A stretch of 12,167 nt of DNA from Clostridiales bacterium (GTDB lineage Bacteria; Bacillota; Clostridia; Lachnospirales; Cellulosilyticaceae): contig DYCF01000072.1 of the NCBI GenBank assembly GCA_019418225.1, positions 1-12,167 on the forward strand, given 5' to 3'. Below are positions 1 to 6,711 of this stretch, piece by piece. Below the pieces are notes generated by a model. It searched no databases. It worked only from the letters and a program-made list of their open reading frames with translations, and had not been told where the DNA came from. The stretch's first letter is position 1, and each line of letters opens with the position of its first letter. Made by a program: the position numbers and the translations under genes.

Positions 1-2
1 CC

Positions 3-53
3 TCACTTAATTTGTGAGTTTATTTTGGGAAAATTCATTTGTCAACAATCTGA
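3..53 (-). repeat. 51-bp inverted terminal repeat, left copy
   Basis: This stretch is the exact reverse complement of 12117-12167. Read on the minus strand it begins TCAGATTGTTGAC directly after the stem of the hairpin downstream of the alpha-galactosidase gene. It contains small internal palindromes (TCAC...GTGA at the outer end and ATTTT-GGG-AAAAT in the middle). No coding sequence is present. Only two bases lie outside it, so its true outer limit is unknown. It is most simply the end of a multi-copy mobile element reaching into the window; that is inference. Confidence 0.85.
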
Positions 54-74
54 GAGGATAGTTATCTATCCTCT
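53..74 (-). terminator. Terminator stem after the GH27-like gene, lacking its T-tract
   Basis: A 9-bp perfect stem (AGAGGATAG / CTATCCTCT) with a 4-nt loop lies 15 nt past the stop codon of the minus-strand gene. On the minus strand the run of T expected after the stem is missing, and the 51-bp repeat starts there instead. On the plus strand the stem is followed by ATTTTT, so it could stop transcription entering from the left. It was probably a bidirectional terminator whose distal T-tract was displaced. Confidence 0.6.
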
Positions 75-89
75 ATTTTTATGCCTATT

Positions 90-1253
90 TTAATATTGTG
101 CGATAAGCTTAACTAAGCGAACACCATGGGATGGAACTTCTAGCGCAAAGTTACCTGTGACTTCTTCCAGGTTTTCGTGCGTCCAGAGGTCATAAAGTTT
201 ATAAGTACTTGGTAAGCCGAGATTGGTTGTAATTACGAAACTTTCATCTGTCGTATTAAAGATGGCAAGATAGCGCGAACCATCAGGTGCTTGGGTTGTC
301 CAAGTAATATGTTCATCAGTATGATAGAGTTCATAAGCAGCATGGGAATGCTTAAGGAGTGACAGCACATCCATATTTGTAAGAAGTGTTTGAATTTCAT
401 CGGGCAAGTCTTTAAAGTTACCATCCAATATAATAGGAGATTTAAAGATGGCGCATAAGGTTAATAAGGTCATTTGTTCATCGGGTGTAAATCTATTTTT
501 TAGTTCAGAGGCTATAAAAGGCAAAATTGGCCATGAGTTATTACCTACTACTGGATTCCAAAGCTTACAAAGTTCGAAAGCCTTTAGAATGTCAGACCAA
601 CCATTAAGAAAGGTGTCACTGATTGGCCACATATTGGCATACTGACTAATGTAATCGACCTCATCATAATTTATGATAGGGGAAGCAACATATAAAAGCA
701 TATTACGGTCACAGCTTTTAAGTGCATCAGATATGTAAGATAAATCATCATAGTTAAATTGAGTAAGATCTATATAAATAAGGTCTACACCCCAACTTGC
801 ATAGAGTTTAAATAAGTACTCATAGTAACTTGCTGCGCCAAATTTATCAAAATCAATAACGTATTGATCATTGACTAGTTTTGTGATTTCGCCAATATGT
901 GTTTTTCCATCAGGTAAACAAATGTTTTTTAAAACAGCACTATCTGGAACATAGGGTGAAATATGAAGACCAAACTTAAGTTTTAAGCGATGAATATAAT
1001 CCGCTAATAATTTGAAACCAATGCCATTTTCAGCGGATGTAAATTGTGTAGCTGTAGGAATATAAAAACCATGTTCATTGCTTTCTCCCCCAGCATACCA
1101 ACTGTCATCTATAATAATATATTCATAACCAAAAGCTTTAAGGTACTCTGAAATATAGGTAGTGGCAGTAAGTAAAGAACTTTCCGTTGTAGGGTCATTA
1201 CTAAAGCCACTGTACCAACCCATAGGTGGGGTTAGTTCGAATTCAATCATCAT
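90..1253 (-). CDS. GH27-like alpha-galactosidase (melibiase family), divergent
   Basis: A 387-residue protein with no signal peptide, so probably cytoplasmic. It follows the GH27 plan: TPPMGW near residue 8, IIDDSW at 47-52, GFKLLADYIH and LKFGLH at 79-97, a GVDLIYID strand at 155-162, ANMWPISD at 206-213, and a C-terminal beta domain ending near HGVRLVKL. GH27 enzymes remove terminal alpha-galactose from oligosaccharides by a retaining mechanism. By alignment from memory, Asp162 would be the nucleophile and Asp213 the acid/base. Several substrate-site positions differ from the usual family pattern: Tyr160 stands where Lys is normal, WYSG replaces the usual WNSW, and WPIL replaces the usual W-P/N-D segment near residue 241. 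Activity or specificity may therefore be altered. GGAGG at 1259-1263 lies 5 nt from the first ATG and 8 nt from the second (1248-1250), so the second Met may be the real start. I found no convincing promoter. Confidence 0.8.
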   Translation of the reverse strand: MMIEFELTPPMGWYSGFSNDPTTESSLLTATTYISEYLKAFGYEYIIIDDSWYAGGESNEHGFYIPTATQFTSAENGIGFKLLADYIHRLKLKFGLHISPYVPDSAVLKNICLPDGKTHIGEITKLVNDQYVIDFDKFGAASYYEYLFKLYASWGVDLIYIDLTQFNYDDLSYISDALKSCDRNMLLYVASPIINYDEVDYISQYANMWPISDTFLNGWSDILKAFELCKLWNPVVGNNSWPILPFIASELKNRFTPDEQMTLLTLCAIFKSPIILDGNFKDLPDEIQTLLTNMDVLSLLKHSHAAYELYHTDEHITWTTQAPDGSRYLAIFNTTDESFVITTNLGLPSTYKLYDLWTHENLEEVTGNFALEVPSHGVRLVKLIAQY

Positions 1254-1463
1254 TAAAACCTCCCGTAAAAAGATGGAAATTGAATTTCTTCTAGTTTCCT
1301 ATTCTTTTAGAATAAAATATTATTTAGTTAAAGTAAATGTTAAAAAATGTAATTATATAGTGTGTTGTAAGGACTTGATATTGAAATGTTTTTTAGGAGA
1401 ATAATAATTTTATTAAAATTACTAATAAAAATAAAAAAGTATTATAAAATTTGTGCATATAAA

Positions 1464-1482
1464 AAGATGAAAATGACATCTT
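1464..1482. promoter_or_regulatory. Palindrome upstream of the pectate lyase promoter, possible operator
   Basis: AAGATG and CATCTT form a perfect 6-bp inverted repeat with a 7-nt gap, in the divergent spacer between the two carbohydrate genes (1254-1584, very AT-rich). It sits about 34 bp upstream of the likely -35 at 1516, a plausible place for an activator or for a site shared by both genes. It does not match a CcpA cre site. No regulator can be named. Confidence 0.25.
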
Positions 1483-1515
1483 AGTGCAAAAAATAGTACA
1501 GTTTGCTAAAAAATA

Positions 1516-1543
1516 TTGAATATTAAATATTAAATATTATAAT
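1516..1543 (+). promoter_or_regulatory. Likely promoter of the pectate lyase gene
   Basis: TTGAAT (1516-1521) is separated by 16 bp from a perfect TATAAT (1538-1543). The start codon at 1585 follows about 40 nt later, with AAGGAG at 1569-1574. The surrounding sequence is a run of ATATTAAAT repeats, so chance matches to -10 boxes are easy here, which limits confidence. Confidence 0.45.
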
Positions 1544-1584
1544 AATTAATATAATTATTAAAAATTATAAGGAGTGTTTTTTAT

Positions 1585-3813
1585 ATGAAGAGTAGAAAAT
1601 TTATGGCGAAATTATTAGGATTATCCATGATTGTATCTAGCACTTTGGCTTTTAATAGTGCAATTTTTGCGGCGAATTTAGATTTACAAAATACAACTAT
1701 AATTGGTTCAACAGATGTGAGCAGTGAAGAAAGTATAAGTGGACAAAAAATGGTAATTTCTGCTGAAGGTGGCAAGATGCAAAGTGCAGATGATAACATT
1801 AATTTTTCTTATGTGCCAGTAGCTGGAGATTTTACAGCTACAATGAAGATTTCAGCTCTCGAAAACACTAGTTCAAATACAAGAGCGTATTTAATGGTAC
1901 GTAATGGCATGGATACAACTTCTGCACATATTTCTGCTGGTCTTAAAGGAAGTGGTTCTGGTGCATATGAATTACGTTTGCCTTCTCGTACAAGTGGTAG
2001 TTTAAGTAATGCAAGTGTGGGCAAATATGTACGTATCGTTAAAGAAGGCAATACTTATAGTATGTATGTTTCAGATAGCTTAGACTTTACAGAAGCAGCA
2101 GTTAAAACATTTACAGACAGTGAAAGCAAAAATAATACAACAGCCCTTATAGCAGATACATTAAATGTAGGTATTGCAGTATGCGATGCAACAGTAACAG
2201 TAGATTACTTTAATGTTGTAGATGCTAGCGGCGATACGATTTATGACCTTCAGGATTCAGAAGGCGGAAGTACAGATAAACCTGTAGAAGAAGTAACAAT
2301 TACAAGTGTACAAATGCCAAGTAGTGTGACTGTGTATGAAGGTGAAAATATAACTTTACCAAGTACATTAACAGCTACATTAAGCGATGGTACAACTAAA
2401 CAAGTAGCTGTTACATGGGGAACAATTACAAATAGTGTAGGAACACAAACAGTTATGGGATCAGTAGAGGGATTCTCAGGAGTAGTAAGTATTAATGTAA
2501 CAATTGTAGAGAAAGAAAATAGTGGTGATACACCAGTAGTAGATGCAACTGCTATTTATGTAGCACCAGGAGCATCTGATAATGGTGCAGGAACAACAGT
2601 CTCACCAATGTCTCTTACAAAAGCTATTGAAAAAGTAGAAGCAGGTGGCACAATTTATTTACAAGGTGGTACATATAATTTTGATAGCCAATTAACTATT
2701 CCATATACAAATAATGGTGAAGCAGGCAAATTAAAATCTATAGTAGCATTAGATGATGCAGAAGTTGTATTAGATTTTTCAGCAGAGCCTTATAATATGA
2801 GTGATACAAGTTTGAATGACCGTGGTCTTCAATTAGATGGCAGCTACTGGTATATAAAAGGCATCACAGTAGAAGGTGCAGCAGATAATGGTTTCTTTAT
2901 TTCAGGTAAAAACAATACATTAGAGCTTTGTGTTGCAAAGGGTAACCGTGATACAGGTATGCAAATTAGCAGAAGAACCTCTAGCTTATCAAACTTTGCA
3001 GATTGGCCATCTGATAACCTTATTTTAAATTGTACATCATATAATAATAATGACCCTGCAACAGGTGAAAATGCAGATGGTTTTGCAGCTAAATTAACAT
3101 GTGGAAATGGCAATGTATTTGATGGTTGTATTTCTTATAATAACGTAGATGATGGTTGGGACTTATATGCAAAAGCAGCTACAGGACCAATTGGTGCAGT
3201 AACAATTAGAAATAGTATTGCATTTAGAAATGGTTCTACAACAGAAGGTACATTTACAGCTAATAGTGATGGTAATGGATTTAAATTAGGCGGTTCTAAA
3301 ATTGCAGTTTCTCACGTAGTAGAAAACTGTATTGCTTTTGAAAATAAAAACCATGGTTTCACAGATAATAGTAATCCAGGAACTATTACAGTAAGAAACT
3401 GCACAAGTATTAATAATGCTTTAGATGGTGGTGCAAAGAGCAATATTGACTTCGCAAGAGATAAAACAAATTCTTATAATATCTTAGAAAACTGTATTGC
3501 ATTTAGCACTGGTAAAGTAGGTAGTGATAAATACAAAGGTGAAGCTGAAAACTGTGTATTCTATAATGGTGGAAAATGGTATAACATTGCAGAACGTCAA
3601 GAGGTGGATGTAAATGTTTCTACTATGAGAGGAACGCAAATCACAGGACCTACATCAAATGATTTTGTAACACTTAGTACACCAGCACTTGGTACAGATG
3701 TGCATACATTATGGCGTAATGCAGATGGCTCTATTAATATTGGTGACTTATTCAAGATTAAATCAAGTAGCAATTTTGCAAATCGTAACTTAGGCGCAGA
3801 TCTATCTAACTAA
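1585..3813 (+). CDS. Secreted family-9 (PL9) pectate lyase with Ig-like domain
   Basis: A 742-residue exported enzyme expected to cleave polygalacturonate by Ca-dependent beta-elimination outside the cell. Residues 1-29 or so are a signal peptide with cleavage near IFA/AN. Residues about 31-213 look like a concanavalin-like beta-sandwich module. Residues about 236-308 are a bacterial Ig-like (Big_4-type) domain with LPSTLTATLSDGT and VAVTWG. From about 321 a right-handed parallel beta-helix begins (AIYVAPGASDNGAGT). The PL9 calcium site is intact: Asp498 in ENADGFAAK and Asp522, Asp523 and Asp526 in VDDGWDLYAK, spaced as I recall for Dickeya Pel9A (209, 233, 234, 237). Lys567 in DGNGFKLGG is the likely catalytic base. 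No dockerin, sortase motif or S-layer domain follows, so it is probably released. AAGGAG lies 10 nt before the ATG, slightly long. The next gene is separated by two repeat elements and a terminator. Confidence 0.9.
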   Translation: MKSRKFMAKLLGLSMIVSSTLAFNSAIFAANLDLQNTTIIGSTDVSSEESISGQKMVISAEGGKMQSADDNINFSYVPVAGDFTATMKISALENTSSNTRAYLMVRNGMDTTSAHISAGLKGSGSGAYELRLPSRTSGSLSNASVGKYVRIVKEGNTYSMYVSDSLDFTEAAVKTFTDSESKNNTTALIADTLNVGIAVCDATVTVDYFNVVDASGDTIYDLQDSEGGSTDKPVEEVTITSVQMPSSVTVYEGENITLPSTLTATLSDGTTKQVAVTWGTITNSVGTQTVMGSVEGFSGVVSINVTIVEKENSGDTPVVDATAIYVAPGASDNGAGTTVSPMSLTKAIEKVEAGGTIYLQGGTYNFDSQLTIPYTNNGEAGKLKSIVALDDAEVVLDFSAEPYNMSDTSLNDRGLQLDGSYWYIKGITVEGAADNGFFISGKNNTLELCVAKGNRDTGMQISRRTSSLSNFADWPSDNLILNCTSYNNNDPATGENADGFAAKLTCGNGNVFDGCISYNNVDDGWDLYAKAATGPIGAVTIRNSIAFRNGSTTEGTFTANSDGNGFKLGGSKIAVSHVVENCIAFENKNHGFTDNSNPGTITVRNCTSINNALDGGAKSNIDFARDKTNSYNILENCIAFSTGKVGSDKYKGEAENCVFYNGGKWYNIAERQEVDVNVSTMRGTQITGPTSNDFVTLSTPALGTDVHTLWRNADGSINIGDLFKIKSSSNFANRNLGADLSN

Positions 3814-3828
3814 TCAAGGCAACTTATA

Positions 3829-3938
3829 TATAGATTTCACATTTATAGATTTTAGTTATTCATGATTTTTACTCATGTGAAATCATTGAGAGAAAACAAT
3901 TTACGTACATGTATATTTTTTTAGTTGGTTTCTCTATA
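3829..3938 (+). repeat. TATAGA/TCTATA two-hairpin element, copy A
   Basis: A 110-bp copy of the family that recurs seven times in this window. It starts TATAGATTTCACAT and ends GGTTTCTCTATA. The first hairpin pairs GATTTCACAT with ATGTGAAATC. The second pairs GAGAAAACAA with TTGGTTTCTC imperfectly. It lies between the pectate lyase stop codon (15 nt away) and the strong hairpin terminator at 3988, as if inserted into the 3' untranslated region. Confidence 0.85.
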
Positions 3939-3987
3939 ATTTTGTAGCGTTTTCATATACTAAATCCTAATAGTAAATTTTGATATA

Positions 3988-4036
3988 GAGGCACTTTGCT
4001 GAAAACAGTATTGTTTTGGCAAGGTGCCTCTTATAT
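3988..4036 (+). terminator. Terminator of the pectate lyase gene
   Basis: GAGGCACTTTGC (3988-3999) pairs with GCAAGGTGCCTC (4019-4030) through 12 positions with one G-T wobble. Inside the loop AAAAC and GTTTT can pair further. TTATATTGCTCTTATATT follows, which is T-rich rather than a clean T-run. It is the only strong hairpin after the lyase gene, 174 nt past the stop codon, with element copy A in between. Confidence 0.7.
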
Positions 4037-4058
4037 TGCTCTTATATTGTAGCATGCA

Positions 4059-4173
4059 TATAGATTTCACATTTATAAATTTTAGTTATTCATGATTTTT
4101 AGTCCTGTGAAATCATTGAGAGAAAACAATTTACGTACATGTATATTCCAAGGTTTTAGTTGTTTTCTCTATA
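4059..4173 (+). repeat. Two-hairpin element, copy B
   Basis: A 115-bp copy, closely similar to copy A and in the same orientation, with the best-formed second hairpin of the set (GAGAAAACAA with TTGTTTTCTC). It lies between the lyase terminator and the promoter of the flavoprotein gene, ending 26 nt before its likely -35. Copies A and B therefore bracket the terminator. The 491-bp gap 3814-4304 holds only these two copies, the terminator and the promoter region. Confidence 0.85.
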
Positions 4174-4199
4174 AGAACATATAAAAACTAAAAATATAG

Positions 4200-4228
4200 T
4201 TGCTAAAAGTGGTAAAAACAGACATAAT
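4200..4228 (+). promoter_or_regulatory. Likely promoter of the CoADR-like gene
   Basis: TTGCTA (4200-4205) and CATAAT (4223-4228) are separated by exactly 17 bp. The leader to the ATG at 4305 would be about 70 nt. Confidence 0.45.
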
Positions 4229-4232
4229 AATA

Positions 4233-4250
4233 ATTATCGTTTAAGATAAT
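4233..4250. promoter_or_regulatory. Inverted repeat ATTATC-N6-GATAAT just after the -10 box
   Basis: A perfect 6-bp inverted repeat with a 6-nt gap overlaps the expected transcription start of the CoADR-like gene, a classic repressor position. It has the AT-rich look of Fur/PerR-family sites but does not match the PerR or Fur consensus in spacing or half-site order. The sequence is AT-rich enough for this to be chance. Confidence 0.25.
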
Positions 4251-4304
4251 AAGACTTATAAAAGTTAATTAAATAGATTAATAAGAATGAAAGAGGATTA
4301 AATA

Positions 4305-5639
4305 ATGAAATTTATTATAGTAGGTGGTATTGCAGCAGGAATGAGTGCAGCAGCCAAACTTAGAAGAGTAGATAAAGAAGCTGAGATTACAGTTTATGAA
4401 AAACAAAATTATGTATCATTTGGTGCATGTGGATTACCTTATTACGTAGGTGGATTTTTTGATAATCATGAACAAATGTTAGTTCGAACACCTGAGCAGT
4501 TTAGACAGTCAGGGATTAATATTCAAACAGCACATGAAGTCATTCATGTGGATGTAGAAGCACAAAAGGTTCAAGTTAAAAACTTAGCAACTGGTGAAAT
4601 CTTTGAAGATTATTATGACAAAATGATGATTGCAACAGGCGCGAGTGCTATTGTACCACCTATTCAAAATCTAGAGATTGAAAATGTACACACAATGCGT
4701 TCATTAGAAGATGGACATATTTTAAAAGAAAAACTTCAAAAAGAAGAAATTAAAACAGTGGGGATTATTGGTGCAGGCTTTATTGGACTTGAAGCAGTAG
4801 AAGCTGCTAAAAAATGTGGTAAAGAAGTAGCTGTATTTCAGCTTGAAGAGCGTGTGTTAAAAGAAGTCTTTGATGAAGAGATTACTGTTTATTTAGAAGA
4901 TGAATTAAAAGCCCATGGCGTGAAACTTTATACAAATACAAAAGTAGTTGCTTTAAAAGGAGAAAAGGCAGTTACACACATTGTAACAGACAAAGAAGAA
5001 GTTCAAGCAGATCTTGTAATTTTAGCAACAGGTGTAAGACCAAGTACAGCGTTTTTAAAAGATACTGGTATTGAAATGTTAGGAAATGGTGCGATTATTG
5101 TAAATCATGAAGGCAAGACATCTGTTTCTAATATTTATGCAGCAGGAGATTGTGCAACAGTACCACATTTATTAAAGAAAGAGCCAGCATATATTCCGCT
5201 TGCAACAAGTGCCAATAAACTAGGACGTATTGTTGGTGAAAACTTAGGTGGAAAAAATATGGTCTTTGAAGGGACATTAGGTTCAAGTTGTATCAAGGTT
5301 ATGGATATTGAAGCTGGAAGAACTGGGCTTTCTGAAGAAGAAGCAAAGCGTATGAATTTAGATTATAAAACAGTTTATATTGTAGATAAAAATCAAACAG
5401 ATTATTACCCAGGTCAAGAAGCTATTGCCATTAAGCTCATATATGATGCGCAGTCAAAAGTGATTTTAGGAGGACAAGTTGTAGGTAAAAAAGATGCAGT
5501 CCAACGAACAAATGTATTAGCAACAGCTATCTATGCAAAGATGACAACAATGCAATTAGGTATGCTTGATTTATGCTATGCACCACCATTTGCACGTACA
5601 TGGGATGCACTTAATATAGCAGGAAATGTAGCGAAATAG
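4305..5639 (+). CDS. CoA-disulfide reductase / NADH oxidase-type FAD oxidoreductase
   Basis: A 444-residue, two-nucleotide-fold flavoprotein of the pyridine nucleotide-disulfide oxidoreductase family, cytoplasmic. FAD binding: FIIVGGIAAGMSAAAKL at 3-19 and IYAAGDCA at 277-284. NAD(P)H binding: GIIGAGFIGLEA at 153-164. The single redox cysteine is Cys42 in SFGACGLPYY, the position used by CoA-disulfide reductase, NADH oxidase and NADH peroxidase. In that group the cysteine cycles through a CoA mixed disulfide or a sulfenic acid. The C-terminal half carries the dimerisation domain with YAPPFARTWD at 425-434, like the tyrosine-containing YSPPF segment of CoA-disulfide reductase. The length is normal for the family. 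Whether it reduces CoA disulfide, oxygen or polysulfide cannot be told from sequence. AGAGG at 4292-4296 lies 8 nt from the ATG. It is a single-gene unit with a promoter and a terminator, probably for redox or oxygen defence. Confidence 0.88.
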   Translation: MKFIIVGGIAAGMSAAAKLRRVDKEAEITVYEKQNYVSFGACGLPYYVGGFFDNHEQMLVRTPEQFRQSGINIQTAHEVIHVDVEAQKVQVKNLATGEIFEDYYDKMMIATGASAIVPPIQNLEIENVHTMRSLEDGHILKEKLQKEEIKTVGIIGAGFIGLEAVEAAKKCGKEVAVFQLEERVLKEVFDEEITVYLEDELKAHGVKLYTNTKVVALKGEKAVTHIVTDKEEVQADLVILATGVRPSTAFLKDTGIEMLGNGAIIVNHEGKTSVSNIYAAGDCATVPHLLKKEPAYIPLATSANKLGRIVGENLGGKNMVFEGTLGSSCIKVMDIEAGRTGLSEEEAKRMNLDYKTVYIVDKNQTDYYPGQEAIAIKLIYDAQSKVILGGQVVGKKDAVQRTNVLATAIYAKMTTMQLGMLDLCYAPPFARTWDALNIAGNVAK

Positions 5640-5652
5640 AGATAATAAAGAG

Positions 5653-5704
5653 AAAAAGCTGGTTATTGCATTAAGGTGTGCTTAGTGTAGTAATCAGCTT
5701 TTTT
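5653..5704 (+). terminator. Terminator of the CoADR-like gene
   Basis: AAAAAGCTGGTTA pairs with TAATCAGCTTTTT over 13 positions with one wobble, and a smaller TAAG/CTTA stem lies in the loop. A run of T (5699-5704) ends the structure. It starts 13 nt after the stop codon. The A-run on its left would allow it to act from the minus strand too. Confidence 0.85.
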
Positions 5705-5705
5705 A

Positions 5706-5745
5706 GTAGAATAGAAAAGTTTGATTTTTAACTTTCCTATTCTAC
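5706..5745 (-). terminator. Second hairpin between convergent genes
   Basis: GTAGAATAG (5706-5714) pairs perfectly with CTATTCTAC (5737-5745), and AAAAGTT/AACTTTC extends the stem with one mismatch. It directly follows the previous terminator and lies 38 nt past the lipoprotein stop codon, so it probably ends that minus-strand transcript. It has no clean T-run of its own; the combined structure may serve both genes. Confidence 0.5.
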
Positions 5746-5783
5746 AGATTATGTAATGTTAGTACGTTGTTTGGGTGGAAGAT

Positions 5784-6320
5784 TTATTGAAGCCAAGGGA
5801 TACCTTCTTCTGTGACTGTCCAGATGTTGTCTTGAAGGGTTAGGATAACTTTGCTAAGACCAGCGGCATAAGTTGTAGAGCGCCATTTGCTTGGTATGAT
5901 TTGAATTTGATTATTACTTACGGGTGTATCTTCAATTTTTAAGAAAAGGCCATTTTCAAATAATGCATCTTTTAGATAGCCTTGTTCACCTAAGGCTTCA
6001 AAAGAGCAGTCTAAAACTTCAACATTATATTGCTCTAACCCCTCAAGTAGTTGGCTACGGCTTGTAGCATCTAAATTAATAAGAACGCTTGTATCAATAG
6101 CAAGATATTTAAGTGCGTTGTTGAGTTCAGGAGAAGTGTTTAAAACAAGGTCGATAGCTTTTAAATAGGCATCCACAAGTTTTGTTTCGGTAGCATTAGC
6201 TATAGGGGTGTTAGGAGAAGATGATGAGGATGTGGCTGAACTTTGGCACCCAACGATTAGTATAGATGTACTGAAACAAAGTATAGGTACAAGAATAAAT
6301 TTTAAAAGTTTTTGAATCAT
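5784..6320 (-). CDS. Small lipoprotein of unknown function
   Basis: A 178-residue protein with a lipoprotein signal peptide: MIQKLLKF, a hydrophobic core, then the lipobox LIVGC with Cys25 as the lipidation site. It should be tethered to the outer face of the membrane. A serine-rich linker (SSATSSSSSP, 27-36) follows. The mature domain of about 140 residues is mixed alpha/beta and ends with VILTLQDNIWTVTEEGIPW, typical of small extracytoplasmic folds where a final strand pair carries W and T. I do not recognise a family with a known role. The nearest Shine-Dalgarno-like AAAGG is 12 nt from the ATG, which is long, but no better start is visible in frame. It is convergent with the CoADR-like gene and divergent from the antiporter. 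Confidence 0.75.
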   Translation of the reverse strand: MIQKLLKFILVPILCFSTSILIVGCQSSATSSSSSPNTPIANATETKLVDAYLKAIDLVLNTSPELNNALKYLAIDTSVLINLDATSRSQLLEGLEQYNVEVLDCSFEALGEQGYLKDALFENGLFLKIEDTPVSNNQIQIIPSKWRSTTYAAGLSKVILTLQDNIWTVTEEGIPWLQ

Positions 6321-6363
6321 AATAAAATCAAACCTTTCTAGATGTGTAAGTATTTATATATTC

Positions 6364-6392
6364 AGTATAGCAACGATTAAAACATATACCAA
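6364..6392 (-). promoter_or_regulatory. Promoter of the lipoprotein gene
   Basis: On the minus strand TTGGTA (6392-6387) and TATACT (6369-6364) are spaced by exactly 17 bp, about 45 nt before the ATG at 6320. The match and spacing are good for a sigma-A promoter. Element copy C begins 32 bp further upstream. Confidence 0.6.
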
Positions 6393-6424
6393 GCATTGTA
6401 TAAAATATAGAATATATAAAAATA

Positions 6425-6539
6425 TATAAAGAAACAAATTAAAACCTTGAAATATACATGGACGTAAATTGTGTTCTTCTGATGATTTCATATTACTGAA
6501 GATTATAAATAACTAAAAATTATAAATGCGAAATCTATA
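6425..6539 (-). repeat. Two-hairpin element, copy C (degenerate)
   Basis: A 115-bp copy in reverse orientation. It is the most decayed: the right end reads TTTATA instead of TCTATA, and the first hairpin has mismatches (GATTTCGCAT against ATATGAAATC). It shares the dinucleotide TA at 6538-6539 with copy D. This suggests it is older than its neighbours, or under no selection. Confidence 0.8.
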
Positions 6540-6652
6540 TAGAGAAACAAACTAAAAACTTAAAATATACATATACGTAAATTGTTTTCTCCAGATGATT
6601 TCACATGACTAAAAATTATGAATAACTAAAATTTATAGATGTGAAATCTATA
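6538..6652 (-). repeat. Two-hairpin element, copy D
   Basis: A 115-bp copy directly abutting copy C in the same orientation. The junction reads TCTA-TA-TAGA, with one TA between the two element cores. A -10-like TATAAT (6654-6659) begins two bases after the end of this copy and could drive the antiporter, but no -35 is convincing. The 391-bp gap 6321-6711 holds the lipoprotein promoter, these two copies and the antiporter ribosome site. Confidence 0.85.
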
Positions 6653-6711
6653 GTATAATGGTAAAAAATATTTATAATTATATTGAGAAGTAATTTATAA
6701 GGAGGATAGCG

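Noticed and set aside
448..645. Plus-strand 65-residue open frame inside the alpha-galactosidase gene
   Set aside because: It lies wholly antisense to a well-supported coding sequence, and no family is recognisable.
1162..1404. Plus-strand 80-residue open frame spanning the start of the alpha-galactosidase gene
   Set aside because: Half is antisense to the gene and the rest is AT-rich spacer; the translation is Lys/Ile/Tyr-rich with no ribosome site.
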